Of a DNA stretch of 64,000 bases, positions 55,857 to 64,000 are shown piece by piece. The DNA lies in assembly GCA_015061285.1 (NCBI GenBank), contig SUWW01000005.1, forward strand, positions 180,235 through 244,234. Direction: 5' to 3'. Source of the stretch: Bacteroidales bacterium (GTDB lineage: Bacteria > Bacteroidota > Bacteroidia > Bacteroidales > Marinilabiliaceae). Both the position numbers and the translations under genes were made by a program. The notes under the pieces are model-generated. The model searched no databases, was not told the DNA's origin, and saw only the letters and a program-made list of their open reading frames with translations. Within the stretch, counting starts at the first letter, position 1; every line of letters starts with the position of its first letter.

Positions 55857-56471
55857 ATGTTAGACTTCAAGAAATCGAGCGACGGACTCTGTCCCGCCAT
55901 CATTCAAGACAGCCGCACCGGTAAAGTGCTTATGCTTGGATATATGAACGAAGAGTCGTATAAGATTACTCAAGAAACCGGAAAGGTGACTTTCTTCAGC
56001 CGTTCGCGCAAAACGCTTTGGACTAAGGGCGAAACGAGCGGTAACTATCTCACTGTAGTGTCGATGAAAGAAGATTGCGATCACGACACGCTTCTTGTAC
56101 AAGCTATCCCGTCTGGTCCTACATGCCATACCGGCACCGACACTTGCTGGGGCGAAGAAAATAAAGTCAATCCACTTACGTTCTTGTCTGAATTGCAGGA
56201 TTTTATAGAGACTCGCTACAAAGAGATGCCTGAAGGCTCTTACACTACAAGCCTCTTCAAAGATGGTCTTAATCGTATGGCACAAAAAGTTGGTGAGGAA
56301 GCTCTCGAACTTGTCATCGAGGCAACTAACGGCACCAACGATCGTCTTATCTACGAAGGTTCAGATATGCTCTATCACCTCATTGTGTTGCTCACTTCTA
56401 AAGGTTTGCGCATCGAGCAGATGGCTGCCGAACTTGCAGAGCGCCACAATCCTGGTTGGAAAAAGCATTAA
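55857..56471 (+). CDS. hisIE: Bifunctional PR-AMP cyclohydrolase/PR-ATP pyrophosphatase HisIE
   Basis: This 204-aa fusion carries HisI at about residues 1-105 (VLMLGYMNEESY, FFSRSRKTLWTKGETSGN, and metal ligands in MKEDCDHDTLLVQ and GPTCHTGTDTCW). HisE covers about 110-204 (KVGEEALELVIEATNG). It catalyses steps two and three of histidine synthesis. hisG, hisD, hisC and hisB are not in the window. A terminator follows. Confidence 0.94.
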   Translation: MLDFKKSSDGLCPAIIQDSRTGKVLMLGYMNEESYKITQETGKVTFFSRSRKTLWTKGETSGNYLTVVSMKEDCDHDTLLVQAIPSGPTCHTGTDTCWGEENKVNPLTFLSELQDFIETRYKEMPEGSYTTSLFKDGLNRMAQKVGEEALELVIEATNGTNDRLIYEGSDMLYHLIVLLTSKGLRIEQMAAELAERHNPGWKKH

Positions 56472-56493
56472 TATTTTTTTTCTAATATGTATT

Positions 56494-56524
56494 AGCCCGA
56501 GGTCGCGTTGCCTTGGGCTTTTTT
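56494..56524 (+). terminator. Rho-independent terminator after hisIE
   Basis: AGCCCGAGG at 56494-56502 pairs with CCTTGGGCT at 56511-56519 with one mismatch, followed by TTTTT. Confidence 0.7.
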
Positions 56525-56567
56525 GCTTTTGCGAAATGTATAGGCACTACTATAGCATTATAAATTC

Positions 56568-56575
56568 TACTTTTG
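56568..56575 (+). promoter_or_regulatory. Minus 7 element TACTTTTG for the HD-domain gene
   Basis: TACTTTTG matches TAnnTTTG and lies 13 bp before the start codon of the next gene. No -33 TTTG at normal spacing was found. Confidence 0.45.
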
Positions 56576-56588
56576 TGCTCTCATAACT

Positions 56589-57143
56589 ATGATTATTATG
56601 AACCCGAAGGACATTATAGAGAAATTTTACAAAAAAGATAGCGAGCTATATCGCATTCTTGTTACACACTCAGAATCAGTCGCAAAATACGCTACTAAAA
56701 TTGTAGATAAACACCCAGAACTTGGTGCTGACCGCCGTTTGGTCTTCGAAGGTGCTATGCTTCACGATATAGGCATTATAAAAACTTCTGCTCCTGCCAT
56801 TCACTGTTCTGGTAAATACGATTATATATGTCATGGATACCTTGGTCGCGAGATGCTCGAGAGCCTCGGGCTGAACGAACTTGCGCTCTTCTGCGAACAT
56901 CACACTGGCGCTGGTATGACAAAAGAGGAGATTGAGCTACGCGAATTGCCTCTTCCTCATCGCGATATGCTGCCTACAACCATCGAGGAGGAGATTGTGT
57001 GCTACGCCGATAAGTTTTTCAGCAAAACCAAAAACCTCCGCGAAGCCAAAACATTCGAAAAGGCGCTTGCCTCCATCGAGAAACATGGCGAAGAACCTAA
57101 GGCTCGCTTCTTAGCAATGCACGAGCGCTTCAAGATTGAGTAA
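56589..57143 (+). CDS. HD-domain phosphohydrolase
   Basis: This 184-aa cytoplasmic protein has the HD metal motif: His in LVTHSESVAKYA, the HD pair in GAMLHDIGIIKT, FCEHHTGAGM, and the later Asp in IVCYADKFFSK. The family hydrolyses phosphate esters or nucleotides; the substrate is unknown. The ATG at 56598 (MNPKDIIEKF) is an alternative start. It stands between two terminators, so it is probably a single-gene unit. Confidence 0.85.
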   Translation: MIIMNPKDIIEKFYKKDSELYRILVTHSESVAKYATKIVDKHPELGADRRLVFEGAMLHDIGIIKTSAPAIHCSGKYDYICHGYLGREMLESLGLNELALFCEHHTGAGMTKEEIELRELPLPHRDMLPTTIEEEIVCYADKFFSKTKNLREAKTFEKALASIEKHGEEPKARFLAMHERFKIE

Positions 57144-57167
57144 ATAAATATCTGTAAATACACATAT

Positions 57168-57204
57168 ACATCGGGCTAATCTTCGGATCGACCCGATGTT
57201 TTTA
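57168..57204 (+). terminator. Rho-independent terminator of the HD-domain gene
   Basis: ACATCGGG at 57168-57175 pairs with CCCGATGT at 57192-57199, then TTTTATTTT follows. Confidence 0.82.
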
Positions 57205-57283
57205 TTTTCATATGTAACTAAGTTCATCGTTTTAGAAGAACTCTAAATAGTTATATCAGCTACAACAAAAGCAAGAATATTAG

Positions 57284-57369
57284 GAGTGCTACTTCGGATT
57301 TTGTTGTATTTTCCGAAGTGCTACTTCGGATTTTATGACTTTTATTTTTGTTATTATGCTAATTATTAG
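57284..57369 (+). repeat. Left 86-bp direct repeat flanking the DUF4143 ATPase gene
   Basis: This copy and the one at 58580-58665 are the same length and agree at about 72 of 86 positions by eye. Each holds two AGTGCTACTTCGGATTTT-like units, one of which lies in the palindrome CCGAAGTGCTACTTCGG (57313-57329). The 3' part (TATGCTAA, TATTAG) is also shared. Confidence 0.75.
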
Positions 57370-57405
57370 TTATTTCGTGTTTTGTATTGACATATATTAA
57401 CAAAT

Positions 57406-58551
57406 ATGAATCTAAACAGGGCACTGCGCATAGACGAGACGTTGGAGGACAGTATTTTTTTGTGGGGCGCGCGCCAGACAGGCAAAAGCACCTTACTCAA
57501 AATGCAGTTCCCCAATGCGCCATACTACGACTTGCTGAAGAGCGACGAATATCTTCGCCTTAGTGGACGGCCGGCACTGCTGCGTGAAGAGTGTGAAATG
57601 TTGCGCGAAGGTGATGTCGTGATAATTGATGAGGTGCAGAAGCTTCCAGTGCTACTCGACGAAGTGCATTGGCTCATAGAAAATAAAGGATTGCGATTTA
57701 TCCTTTGTGGTTCGAGTGCGCGCAAACTAAAGCGATGCGGGGCAAACTTGCTGGGTGGACGAGCTTTGAGAATGATGTTATATCCACTCACAAGTGCCGA
57801 AATTCCTGACTTCGATATAGACAAAGCACTTAATCAGGGTTTGCTGCCACGCCACTATTTGGCTGCAAATGCCACCAAACGCCTCGAAGCCTACGTTGGC
57901 GATTATCTGCAACAAGAGATTATTGCCGAATCGATTGTGCGTCAGGTTAATTTGTTTACGCGCTTTTTGCAAGCAGCTGCGTTGAGCAATGCCGAGATTA
58001 TTAATTATACCAATATTGCCCAAGACTGCGGGGTGAGTGCAAAAACCGTAAAGGAGTATTTCACCATTTTGGAGGATACTCTGATTGGCTATTTTATGCC
58101 AGCTTACGCCCAGATTGTGAAGCGAAAACTTATTGCTGCTCCAAAGTTCTACTTCTTCGATGTTGCTTTGCCGACATATATACTTGGGCGCGCCCCGCTC
58201 CGTAAAGGCACGGTAGAATATGGGCATGCCTTTGAACATCTGATTTTTCAAGAGCTCAAGGCTTATCTTTCGTATAGCGACAAACGAAAACAGCTTACTT
58301 ATTGGCGCACTATTGACAATAGATACGAAGTAGATTTTGTTATTGGCAATGCCGAGGCGGCTATCGAGGTTAAATCTTCTGCAAATGTAGTTTCGGCAGA
58401 TACCAAGGGGCTTCGCGCTTTTGCTGAAGAATATCCGCAGTCAAAGCTCATGATGGTAAGTTTGGAATCGCGTGCACGCATACATAATGGCATAACTATC
58501 TATCCTGTTATGGATTTTTTCAGACGTCTTTGGGCTGGCGAGATTATTTAG
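57406..58551 (+). CDS. AAA-family ATPase with DUF4143 (nuclease-like) C-terminus
   Basis: This 381-aa protein has Walker A GARQTGKSTLL at about residues 22-32, Walker B VVIIDEVQKLP near 71 and a sensor-like ILCGSSARKL near 98. A winged-helix-like middle part follows (NIAQDCGVSAKTVKEYFTIL). The C-terminal DUF4143 region has YEVDFVIGNAEAAIEVKSSAN, a D...ExK pattern of PD-(D/E)XK nucleases. COG1373-type ATPases are multi-copy in Bacteroidales, and their role is unknown. The gene sits between two 86-bp direct repeats, which suggests it moves or is copied as a cassette. Confidence 0.85.
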   Translation: MNLNRALRIDETLEDSIFLWGARQTGKSTLLKMQFPNAPYYDLLKSDEYLRLSGRPALLREECEMLREGDVVIIDEVQKLPVLLDEVHWLIENKGLRFILCGSSARKLKRCGANLLGGRALRMMLYPLTSAEIPDFDIDKALNQGLLPRHYLAANATKRLEAYVGDYLQQEIIAESIVRQVNLFTRFLQAAALSNAEIINYTNIAQDCGVSAKTVKEYFTILEDTLIGYFMPAYAQIVKRKLIAAPKFYFFDVALPTYILGRAPLRKGTVEYGHAFEHLIFQELKAYLSYSDKRKQLTYWRTIDNRYEVDFVIGNAEAAIEVKSSANVVSADTKGLRAFAEEYPQSKLMMVSLESRARIHNGITIYPVMDFFRRLWAGEII

Positions 58552-58579
58552 TTTGATACAAGCAAAACAAGAAAATCCG

Positions 58580-58665
58580 AAGTGTTACTTCCGATTTTGT
58601 GGTATTTTCGGAAGTGCTATTTCGGATTTTATGACTTTTCGTAATTGTAATATGCTAAATATTAG
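58580..58665 (+). repeat. Right 86-bp direct repeat flanking the DUF4143 ATPase gene
   Basis: This is the second copy of the flanking repeat. It keeps the CCGAAGTG..ACTTC(C/G)G palindrome structure twice (near 58577-58593 and 58609-58625) and the TATGCTAA/TATTAG end. It lies 28 bp after the ATPase stop codon. Confidence 0.75.
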
Positions 58666-58684
58666 CAATTTACTTTTGGATGGA

Positions 58685-58720
58685 CAAAAAATACCGCCGT
58701 AATCATTCGACTGCGGCGGT
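58685..58720 (-). terminator. Rho-independent terminator of the minus-strand lipoprotein gene
   Basis: On the minus strand ACCGCCG pairs with CGGCGGT (plus-strand 58693-58699 and 58714-58720), followed by TATTTTTTG. It lies 30 bp after the lipoprotein stop codon. Confidence 0.8.
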
Positions 58721-58749
58721 GTGGTTATAATTGATTATTCCAGTTTCGA

Positions 58750-59730
58750 TTAGAAGAGGTCTAATATGCTCTTGCTTTCGAAGGTAATACCATCAATAAC
58801 AACATACCCCAAGTATGTGTTATTAGAAGCATCTATTTGATAAGTAGAACTTTCTTTATTTGTTTCCTTATCAACTACTCGGATATACGCTTCGAGCAAA
58901 TAATAGTGACCGATATCAGACAAATCAACCTTTTGCCATTCTTTGTTTACAGTCAAATTACCTTCAGCGTCAGTTTCGGCCAAGATTTTTACATCAGAAC
59001 ATTTTTCACCACCATCGCCAACACTTTTGCCTGCTTCTGTAATAGTATTAAGCAACTGCTTGAAGTTTGTAAAGCTGAAACTCTTTACATAACCATACAT
59101 AACAAATTCAATTCTGTGATTAGCTGGCAATGCAGTAATACCAAGTTCTGAAGCTACAGTACTATTGGTTAATGCAGTATAATAATCAGTTGGGCAAACA
59201 TATAACTCTTTTGCATCTCCAACCGTTAATGCAGCTAAACCTGACGAAATTAAGTTTGTGAGATCCATTTCAAGCGGATAGTGTTTTGCAATCAGAGAAC
59301 GACATGCTGCACCAGGATTACAGATAAGAGCAGAATTTCCAGAGTGGAATTCATGGCACATCGGAACTGCATATTCATTCTCATCATTAGCGGCGCAATA
59401 TGTTGGTGTAAATCCACCATAAAAGCCTTCCCACATTTTGCTCAAATACTGACTTGAAATTCTTGTTTCACCTGTTGTATCTAGATATGCAGAAAGATCA
59501 TCAGTATTGAAGTGGTAGACATCAATCTTATGCTCGTCATCGGACAATGCATAAGCATTTACGCCTACTTTACTTGATAAAGCTTGTACTGGCAAGTATT
59601 GAATGTACGGACTTGCAAAAGTTGCAACAACGTCACCATCTCCGTCCTCATCATCATCTCCATGGCAAGCGGTAAATGATGTGCCAACTACAGCGGCCAT
59701 CATAAAAGCATAGAATGCGGTTTTTTTCAT
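58750..59730 (-). CDS. Putative surface lipoprotein, DUF4465-like
   Basis: This 326-aa protein has a lipoprotein signal with Cys at about residue 21 (GTSFTAC). The acidic HGDDDEDGDGD stretch after it resembles the export signal that sends Bacteroidota lipoproteins to the cell surface. The body has WEGFYGGFTPTYCAANDENE, YVCPTDYYTALTNS, IEFVMYGYVKSF, WQKVDLSDIGHYYLLEAYIR and TYLGYVVIDGITF. This order resembles DUF4465 proteins, from memory and with low certainty. Function is unknown; it has its own terminator. Confidence 0.7.
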   Translation of the reverse strand: MKKTAFYAFMMAAVVGTSFTACHGDDDEDGDGDVVATFASPYIQYLPVQALSSKVGVNAYALSDDEHKIDVYHFNTDDLSAYLDTTGETRISSQYLSKMWEGFYGGFTPTYCAANDENEYAVPMCHEFHSGNSALICNPGAACRSLIAKHYPLEMDLTNLISSGLAALTVGDAKELYVCPTDYYTALTNSTVASELGITALPANHRIEFVMYGYVKSFSFTNFKQLLNTITEAGKSVGDGGEKCSDVKILAETDAEGNLTVNKEWQKVDLSDIGHYYLLEAYIRVVDKETNKESSTYQIDASNNTYLGYVVIDGITFESKSILDLF

Positions 59731-59788
59731 TGTAAATAAGTTTTGAAGTTCTTTTGTAAATATTTATGTGTTCTCATTCATAACAATG

Positions 59789-59796
59789 CAAACATA
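59789..59796 (-). promoter_or_regulatory. Minus 7 element TATGTTTG for the lipoprotein gene
   Basis: On the minus strand TATGTTTG followed by CATTG fits TAnnTTTG and lies 58 bp upstream of the start codon. No good -33 element was seen. Confidence 0.4.
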
Positions 59797-59970
59797 CAAA
59801 TATATGTATTTAATCGCTTTGGGTGGTTTGATGCGTGTCGAAAAGCGTGCGTTATATCTATCTATTAGTATTTTACTATTCTTACGTTACGGTAAATCTG
59901 CGTAGTCCGAACCCTAATTTTTTGCATATATACTTGTTTGAATGAGTTAACTTCGCATAAAAACTTAAAT

Positions 59971-61266
59971 ATGGAACGTAATCCTCAGATACAATATAAG
60001 ACCGAAAAAGAAATTGCTGAATATCAAGACAGTAGACTGCGTGAAACTATAGCTTACGTTGCCGAAAAATCGCCTTTCTATCGTCGCCTTTTTGCAGAAA
60101 ATGGCATCGATCCGCAATCTATAAAAACTGTAGCCGACTTGCAGAAGATTCCTGTAACTACGAAGGTTGAACTTCAGCGTTTCAATAACGACTTTTTGTG
60201 TGTTAGCGAGCGCGATGTTGTTGATATTGTTACAACATCAGGAACCACGGGAGATCCCGTTGTGGTAAAGCTTACCGAAAACGATCTTCAGCGCTTAGCT
60301 TATAACGAGTGGCTCTCGTTTTCGACTGCTGGTTGTACGCGCGACGATGTTCTGCAACTCATGACCACTATCGATCGCCGTTTTATGGCTGGGTTGGCCT
60401 ATTTTATGGGCGCGCGTTCGTTGGGTATGGGCGTCTGCCGTGTCGGTAATGGCATTCCCGAATTGCAGTGGGATACCATAAAACGCATCGGCTCTACGTG
60501 TGGTATGGTTATTCCGTCGTTCATTATGAAACTTATCGACTATGCTAAGAGTCAAGGTATTGACTATCGCCATTCTACAATGAAGAAGTGCGTATGCATC
60601 GGCGAAGCTCTCTACAAACCTAATGGCGAACGGACAGCTCTCGGCAATCGTATACACACTGAATGGCCCGAACTTAAACTGTATACTACTTACGCCTCTA
60701 CCGAAATGCAATCGTCGTTCACCGATTGCGAATATTTTTGTGGTGGACACGTGCAGCCTGAGCTTATTTATGTTGAACTCCTCGACGAGAACAACCAACC
60801 AGTGAAAGAGGGTGAGGCTGGCGAAGTAACTATTACGAATTTTGGCATCGAAGGTATGCCTTTGGTGCGTTTCAAGACTGGTGACATCTGTTATATGTAT
60901 TCATCGCCATGTAAATGTGGTAGAAATACTAAGCGACTGAGTTCGGTGATTGGTCGTAAAAATCAGATGATTAAGTACAAAGGCACAACAGTTTATCCGC
61001 CTGTGATGTTTGATATCCTCGACAACATTGAAGGTGTGGCCAATTATGCCGTTGAGGTCTATACCAATTCTCTCGGTACCGATGAGATAAAAGTACGCGT
61101 AGGAAGTGAGCGTACTGATGAAGGTTTTGTGAAACATATAAAAGACCTCTTTCGTGCTAAAGTGCGTGTAGCGCCTCAAGTCTCGATTGAGACTCCTGAT
61201 TATGTAAACAAACTTACACATCCGCAGATGAGCCGTAAACCAGTGAAATTCTTCGACTTACGCTAA
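59971..61266 (+). CDS. Phenylacetate-CoA ligase family protein
   Basis: This ANL-superfamily AMP-forming ligase has 431 aa from the ATG at 59971. Motifs: VTTSGTTGDPVVVKLTE near residue 90 (phosphate loop), YTTYASTEMQS near 245, RFKTGDICYM near 304 and KNQMIKYKGTTVYP near 337. It should activate an aryl or fatty acid to an acyl-CoA. Phenylacetate degradation genes are not nearby; in Bacteroidota such genes usually pair with indolepyruvate oxidoreductase, which is absent here. A TTG start at 59938 adds 11 residues and is less likely. Confidence 0.88.
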   Translation: MERNPQIQYKTEKEIAEYQDSRLRETIAYVAEKSPFYRRLFAENGIDPQSIKTVADLQKIPVTTKVELQRFNNDFLCVSERDVVDIVTTSGTTGDPVVVKLTENDLQRLAYNEWLSFSTAGCTRDDVLQLMTTIDRRFMAGLAYFMGARSLGMGVCRVGNGIPELQWDTIKRIGSTCGMVIPSFIMKLIDYAKSQGIDYRHSTMKKCVCIGEALYKPNGERTALGNRIHTEWPELKLYTTYASTEMQSSFTDCEYFCGGHVQPELIYVELLDENNQPVKEGEAGEVTITNFGIEGMPLVRFKTGDICYMYSSPCKCGRNTKRLSSVIGRKNQMIKYKGTTVYPPVMFDILDNIEGVANYAVEVYTNSLGTDEIKVRVGSERTDEGFVKHIKDLFRAKVRVAPQVSIETPDYVNKLTHPQMSRKPVKFFDLR

Positions 61267-61342
61267 GACTGCAGCTGCTTTATTGGTTATCACAGCTAAG
61301 CTATCTACAATTATTAACATGTGTGTTTTGTACGGATTGTTA

Positions 61343-61350
61343 TAAATTTG
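61343..61350 (+). promoter_or_regulatory. Minus 7 element TAAATTTG for lysC
   Basis: TAAATTTG followed by CGC matches TAnnTTTG and is 54 bp upstream of the lysC start. TTTG at 61327-61330 is nearby but only 12 bases away. No lysine riboswitch structure was seen. Confidence 0.45.
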
Positions 61351-61404
61351 CGCTCGTTGTTTGAAAATATACATAGCAAAAAAACAAAAAAAGATATATA
61401 CATA

Positions 61405-62715
61405 ATGAAAGTAATGAAATTTGGCGGCACGTCGGTGGGTAGTGCTGCACGTATGAAAGAAGTTGCCAAACTTATAATTGGTGGCGAACAAAAAATTGTG
61501 GTTCTCTCGGCAATGTCGGGTACTACAAACAGTTTGATAGAAATATCCAACTATCTATATAAGAAGAATAGCGATGGTGCTGGTGAAGTGATACGCCGCT
61601 TGGAGCAGAAATATGTCGATGAGGTTAACAACCTCTATGCATCTGAAGAATTCAAGAAGCGTGGCTTGGAGTTTATACGCGAGCGTTTCGACTATATTAA
61701 GTCGTTCTGCAACAACATATTTACCATTTTCGAGGAAAAGGTAATAGTGTCGCAGGGTGAGCTCATTTCTACTGGCATGTTTAATCTCTATCTACAAGAG
61801 ATTGGCGAGAACTCATGCTTGTTGCCAGCTCTCGATTTTATGCGTATCGATAAAAACAATGAGCCCGACACGGCATATATACGCGAAAACCTCACGGCTC
61901 TGCTCGAGAAGAATTCGGGTCACGATATTTACATCACACAAGGGTTCATCTGCCGCAATGCTTTTGGCGAAGTAGACAACCTTCAGCGCGGTGGCTCAGA
62001 CTATACGGCATCGCTCATTGGTGCGGCTGTGCTTGCCGACGAGATACAAATTTGGACCGATATTGATGGTATGCACAACAACGACCCTCGTTTTGTAGAC
62101 AACACCAAGCCAGTGAAAGATCTCTCGTTCGATGAAGCTGCCGAACTTGCCTATTTTGGTGCTAAAATTCTGCATCCTACATGCGTGCTTCCTGCAAAAG
62201 TCAATAATATTCCTGTACGTTTGCTCAACACAATGGATCCTAAGGCATACGGAACGCTCATTTCTTCTAAACAATGCACAGGTCGCATAGCTGCTATTGC
62301 TGCTAAGGATAATATTACTGCAATACGTATAAAATCGGGTAGAATGCTGCTTGCGTATGGGTTTATGCGTAAGGTATTCGAGATATTCGAAAGCTATAAA
62401 ACTCCAATAGATATGATTTCAACCTCTGAAGTTGGCGTATCTATAACAATAGACAATACCCGTCACTTAGATGATATTGTCGACGATTTGAAGAAGTTTG
62501 GCACGGTGGAAGTAGATAAAGATCAGGTTATTATATGTATAGTTGGCGATTTGGTAGCCGAGAGCAAAGGTTATGCAGCTCAGGTGTTCGACGCACTCAA
62601 GGAGACACCTATACATATGATTTCCTATGGAGGTAGCTCGCACAATATCTCTGTTGTGGTTGATGCGTCGGACAAAATAGAGGCGCTTCGTGCGTTGAGT
62701 GCTAAACTTTTCTAA
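61405..62715 (+). CDS. lysC: Aspartate kinase
   Basis: LysC phosphorylates aspartate, the entry to lysine, threonine and methionine synthesis. From the ATG at 61405 the protein is 436 aa: kinase motif MKVMKFGGTSVGSAARM at the N-terminus, LQRGGSDYTASLIGAA near residue 197, then WTDIDGMHNNDPR and a C-terminal ACT pair (TSEVGVSITIDNTRHLDDI, MISYGGSSHNISVVVD). It is monofunctional, without homoserine dehydrogenase. A longer frame from 61321 lies in the spacer. lysA follows 15 bp later, so the pair is one operon. Confidence 0.94.
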   Translation: MKVMKFGGTSVGSAARMKEVAKLIIGGEQKIVVLSAMSGTTNSLIEISNYLYKKNSDGAGEVIRRLEQKYVDEVNNLYASEEFKKRGLEFIRERFDYIKSFCNNIFTIFEEKVIVSQGELISTGMFNLYLQEIGENSCLLPALDFMRIDKNNEPDTAYIRENLTALLEKNSGHDIYITQGFICRNAFGEVDNLQRGGSDYTASLIGAAVLADEIQIWTDIDGMHNNDPRFVDNTKPVKDLSFDEAAELAYFGAKILHPTCVLPAKVNNIPVRLLNTMDPKAYGTLISSKQCTGRIAAIAAKDNITAIRIKSGRMLLAYGFMRKVFEIFESYKTPIDMISTSEVGVSITIDNTRHLDDIVDDLKKFGTVEVDKDQVIICIVGDLVAESKGYAAQVFDALKETPIHMISYGGSSHNISVVVDASDKIEALRALSAKLF

Positions 62716-62730
62716 ACCATACTCATAACT

Positions 62731-63900
62731 ATGGCTACACAATTTCCAATTGGTCGTTTTGAGCATTTGCAGACACCATTCTATTATTACGATATAGATT
62801 TGCTTCAACAGACACTTGGCAACATTGCCGAGCAGCAGCAGAAGTATGGTTTCCACGTACATTTTGCAGTAAAAGCCAATGCTAACCCTCGCATACTTAG
62901 TGAGATACAACGCTATGGCCTTGGCATCGATTGCGTAAGTGGTCCAGAAATACAACGTGCAATCGACACGGGTTTCGATGCTCGTAAGATTGTATTTGCT
63001 GGCGTTGGTAAGAGCGATGATGAAATCACTCTCGCCCTTCGAACAAATATTTGCTGTCTCAATGTTGAATCGCGTCCTGAACTTGAGATTATCAACGAGA
63101 TAGCTGGTAAAATGGGCAAAGTGGCCGATGTGGCTCTCCGCATCAACCCAAACGTGAATGCTCATACCCACCATTATATCACTACAGGTCTTGAGGAAAA
63201 TAAGTTTGGCATTGGCTTGTGGGAAGTGGAGCAAATTGCAGAGCTAACGCGCACTTTGCCTAATATTCGTCTTGTCGGTTTGCATTTCCATATAGGCTCT
63301 CAAATAACTGAACTTGAGGTATTTCAGCAACTTTGCAGCCGCATAAATGAACTTCAAAAATGGTTCGAAGCCAACCACTATGAGATTCGTATCATAAACG
63401 TTGGTGGTGGTCTTGGCATCGATTACGAACACCCCGATGCTGCGGCAATTCCTGATTTCGAGGGCTATTTCGCTACATTCCACAAATTCCTTGAACTCCG
63501 CGATGGTCAGGAAGTTCACTTCGAACTCGGGCGCGCGGTGGTTGCTCAATGTGGCACTTTGATTTCTCGCGTGTTGTACGTAAAAGAGGGACAAAAGAAA
63601 CGTTTTGCAATTATCGATGCTGGTATGAACGACCTTATTCGTCCTGCCCTATATCACGCATATCATAAAATTGAAAATATCAGTGTTGATATTGAGTCGA
63701 ACAATGCGCCTATAACCGACAAATTTGATGTTGTTGGTCCAGTTTGCGAATCGTCAGATTGTTTTGGTATGGAGGTTACTTTGCCTAAGGTTACAACTCG
63801 TGGTAACTTCATTGCTATTCGCTCGGCTGGTGCCTATGGCGAAGTTATGGCTTCGCACTACAACTTGCGACCTTTAGCAGAGGCAATCTTTAGCAGATAA
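62731..63900 (+). CDS. lysA: Diaminopimelate decarboxylase
   Basis: LysA makes lysine from meso-diaminopimelate. The 389-aa PLP fold III enzyme has the PLP Lys in HFAVKANANPRIL (about Lys48), the phosphate loop in VGGGLGIDYEHP, HFHIGSQITELEVF near residue 191, and PVCESSDCFG with the active-site Cys near 338. It is the second gene of the lysC-lysA pair. The reading frame is complete, with the stop at 63900. Confidence 0.95.
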   Translation: MATQFPIGRFEHLQTPFYYYDIDLLQQTLGNIAEQQQKYGFHVHFAVKANANPRILSEIQRYGLGIDCVSGPEIQRAIDTGFDARKIVFAGVGKSDDEITLALRTNICCLNVESRPELEIINEIAGKMGKVADVALRINPNVNAHTHHYITTGLEENKFGIGLWEVEQIAELTRTLPNIRLVGLHFHIGSQITELEVFQQLCSRINELQKWFEANHYEIRIINVGGGLGIDYEHPDAAAIPDFEGYFATFHKFLELRDGQEVHFELGRAVVAQCGTLISRVLYVKEGQKKRFAIIDAGMNDLIRPALYHAYHKIENISVDIESNNAPITDKFDVVGPVCESSDCFGMEVTLPKVTTRGNFIAIRSAGAYGEVMASHYNLRPLAEAIFSR

Positions 63901-64000
63901 TTATCTGCGTACACAATAAAGCACACAGTATTATAGGTTATATCCAAACATTTTCTCAAAAAAAATAGCCACAGAAATTAAGCAGCAAACTTTCGGGTGT

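Noticed and set aside
57284..58665. CRISPR array
   Set aside because: Only two flanking repeat blocks exist, each with internal repeats, and a full gene lies between; there are no regular spacers and no cas genes.
61267..61404. Lysine riboswitch before lysC
   Set aside because: The spacer is too short and lacks the paired helices of the L box; only a promoter-like element is seen.

Overview
The window comes from the chromosome of a member of the Bacteroidales (Bacteroidota). The evidence is in the gene families and signals: a GLPGLI-family protein, a TonB-dependent-receptor-like outer-membrane protein with an N-terminal carboxypeptidase-like domain, a PorZ-type component of the type IX secretion system, a GH97 glycosidase, a DUF4296 protein, an NtrC-type regulator without a DNA-binding domain, a DUF4143 ATPase, and many TAnnTTTG promoter elements with few Shine-Dalgarno sites. 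Base composition is moderately AT-rich. I cannot name the genus. No rRNA, tRNA, CRISPR array, transposase or prophage was seen.

Layout. 1-5.4 kb: the 3' part of an export-type ABC transporter, a 59-aa secreted Cys-containing peptide, a GLPGLI protein and a large outer-membrane receptor-like protein. 5.7-11.4 kb: mannose-1-phosphate guanylyltransferase, an initiating polyprenyl sugar-phosphate transferase, DUF4296, a small amidohydrolase-like remnant protein and GH97. 11.6-24.1 kb: waaA on the minus strand, then a TPR protein, an NhaC antiporter, carB, an OmpA-like lipoprotein, recJ and an aminopeptidase P. 24.1-31.9 kb: a sigma-54 activator, an orphan acidic protein, porZ and rdgB, a universal stress protein, a membrane nucleotide cyclase and a bactofilin. 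32.3-37.1 kb: atpBEFHAG without atpD or atpC. 37.2-44.7 kb: a flippase-like protein, a C_GCAxxG_C_C protein and udk on the minus strand, then a Dabb protein, a small membrane protein, mutL, two tandem rhomboids and a membrane EEP-family protein. 44.8-56.5 kb: amino-acid biosynthesis (argR, a GNAT, argG, argC, argD, proC, proB; then proA, purU, hisH, hisA, hisF, hisIE). 56.6-64 kb: an HD protein, a DUF4143 ATPase bracketed by direct repeats, a lipoprotein, a phenylacetate-CoA ligase homologue, lysC and lysA.

How the genes work together. The argR to proB block reads as one operon, with a promoter and a good ARG-box match in front of argR and a strong terminator behind proB. This would place part of proline synthesis under arginine control. 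The hisH-A-F-IE block is the second half of the histidine pathway. manC, the sugar-phosphate transferase and waaA serve the cell surface. PorZ implies a type IX secretion system encoded elsewhere. Most other genes are housekeeping.

The least ordinary parts are: the ATPase-nuclease-like gene between two 86-bp direct repeats (57.3-58.7 kb); the adenylate-cyclase-type protein whose C-terminus looks like a catalytically dead HD domain (29.8-31.5 kb); the small secreted peptide with its GLPGLI and receptor partners (1.7-5.4 kb); and the 116-aa protein that looks like an amidohydrolase with its catalytic barrel missing (9.1 kb). All functional statements come from reading motifs by eye; no database search was run.
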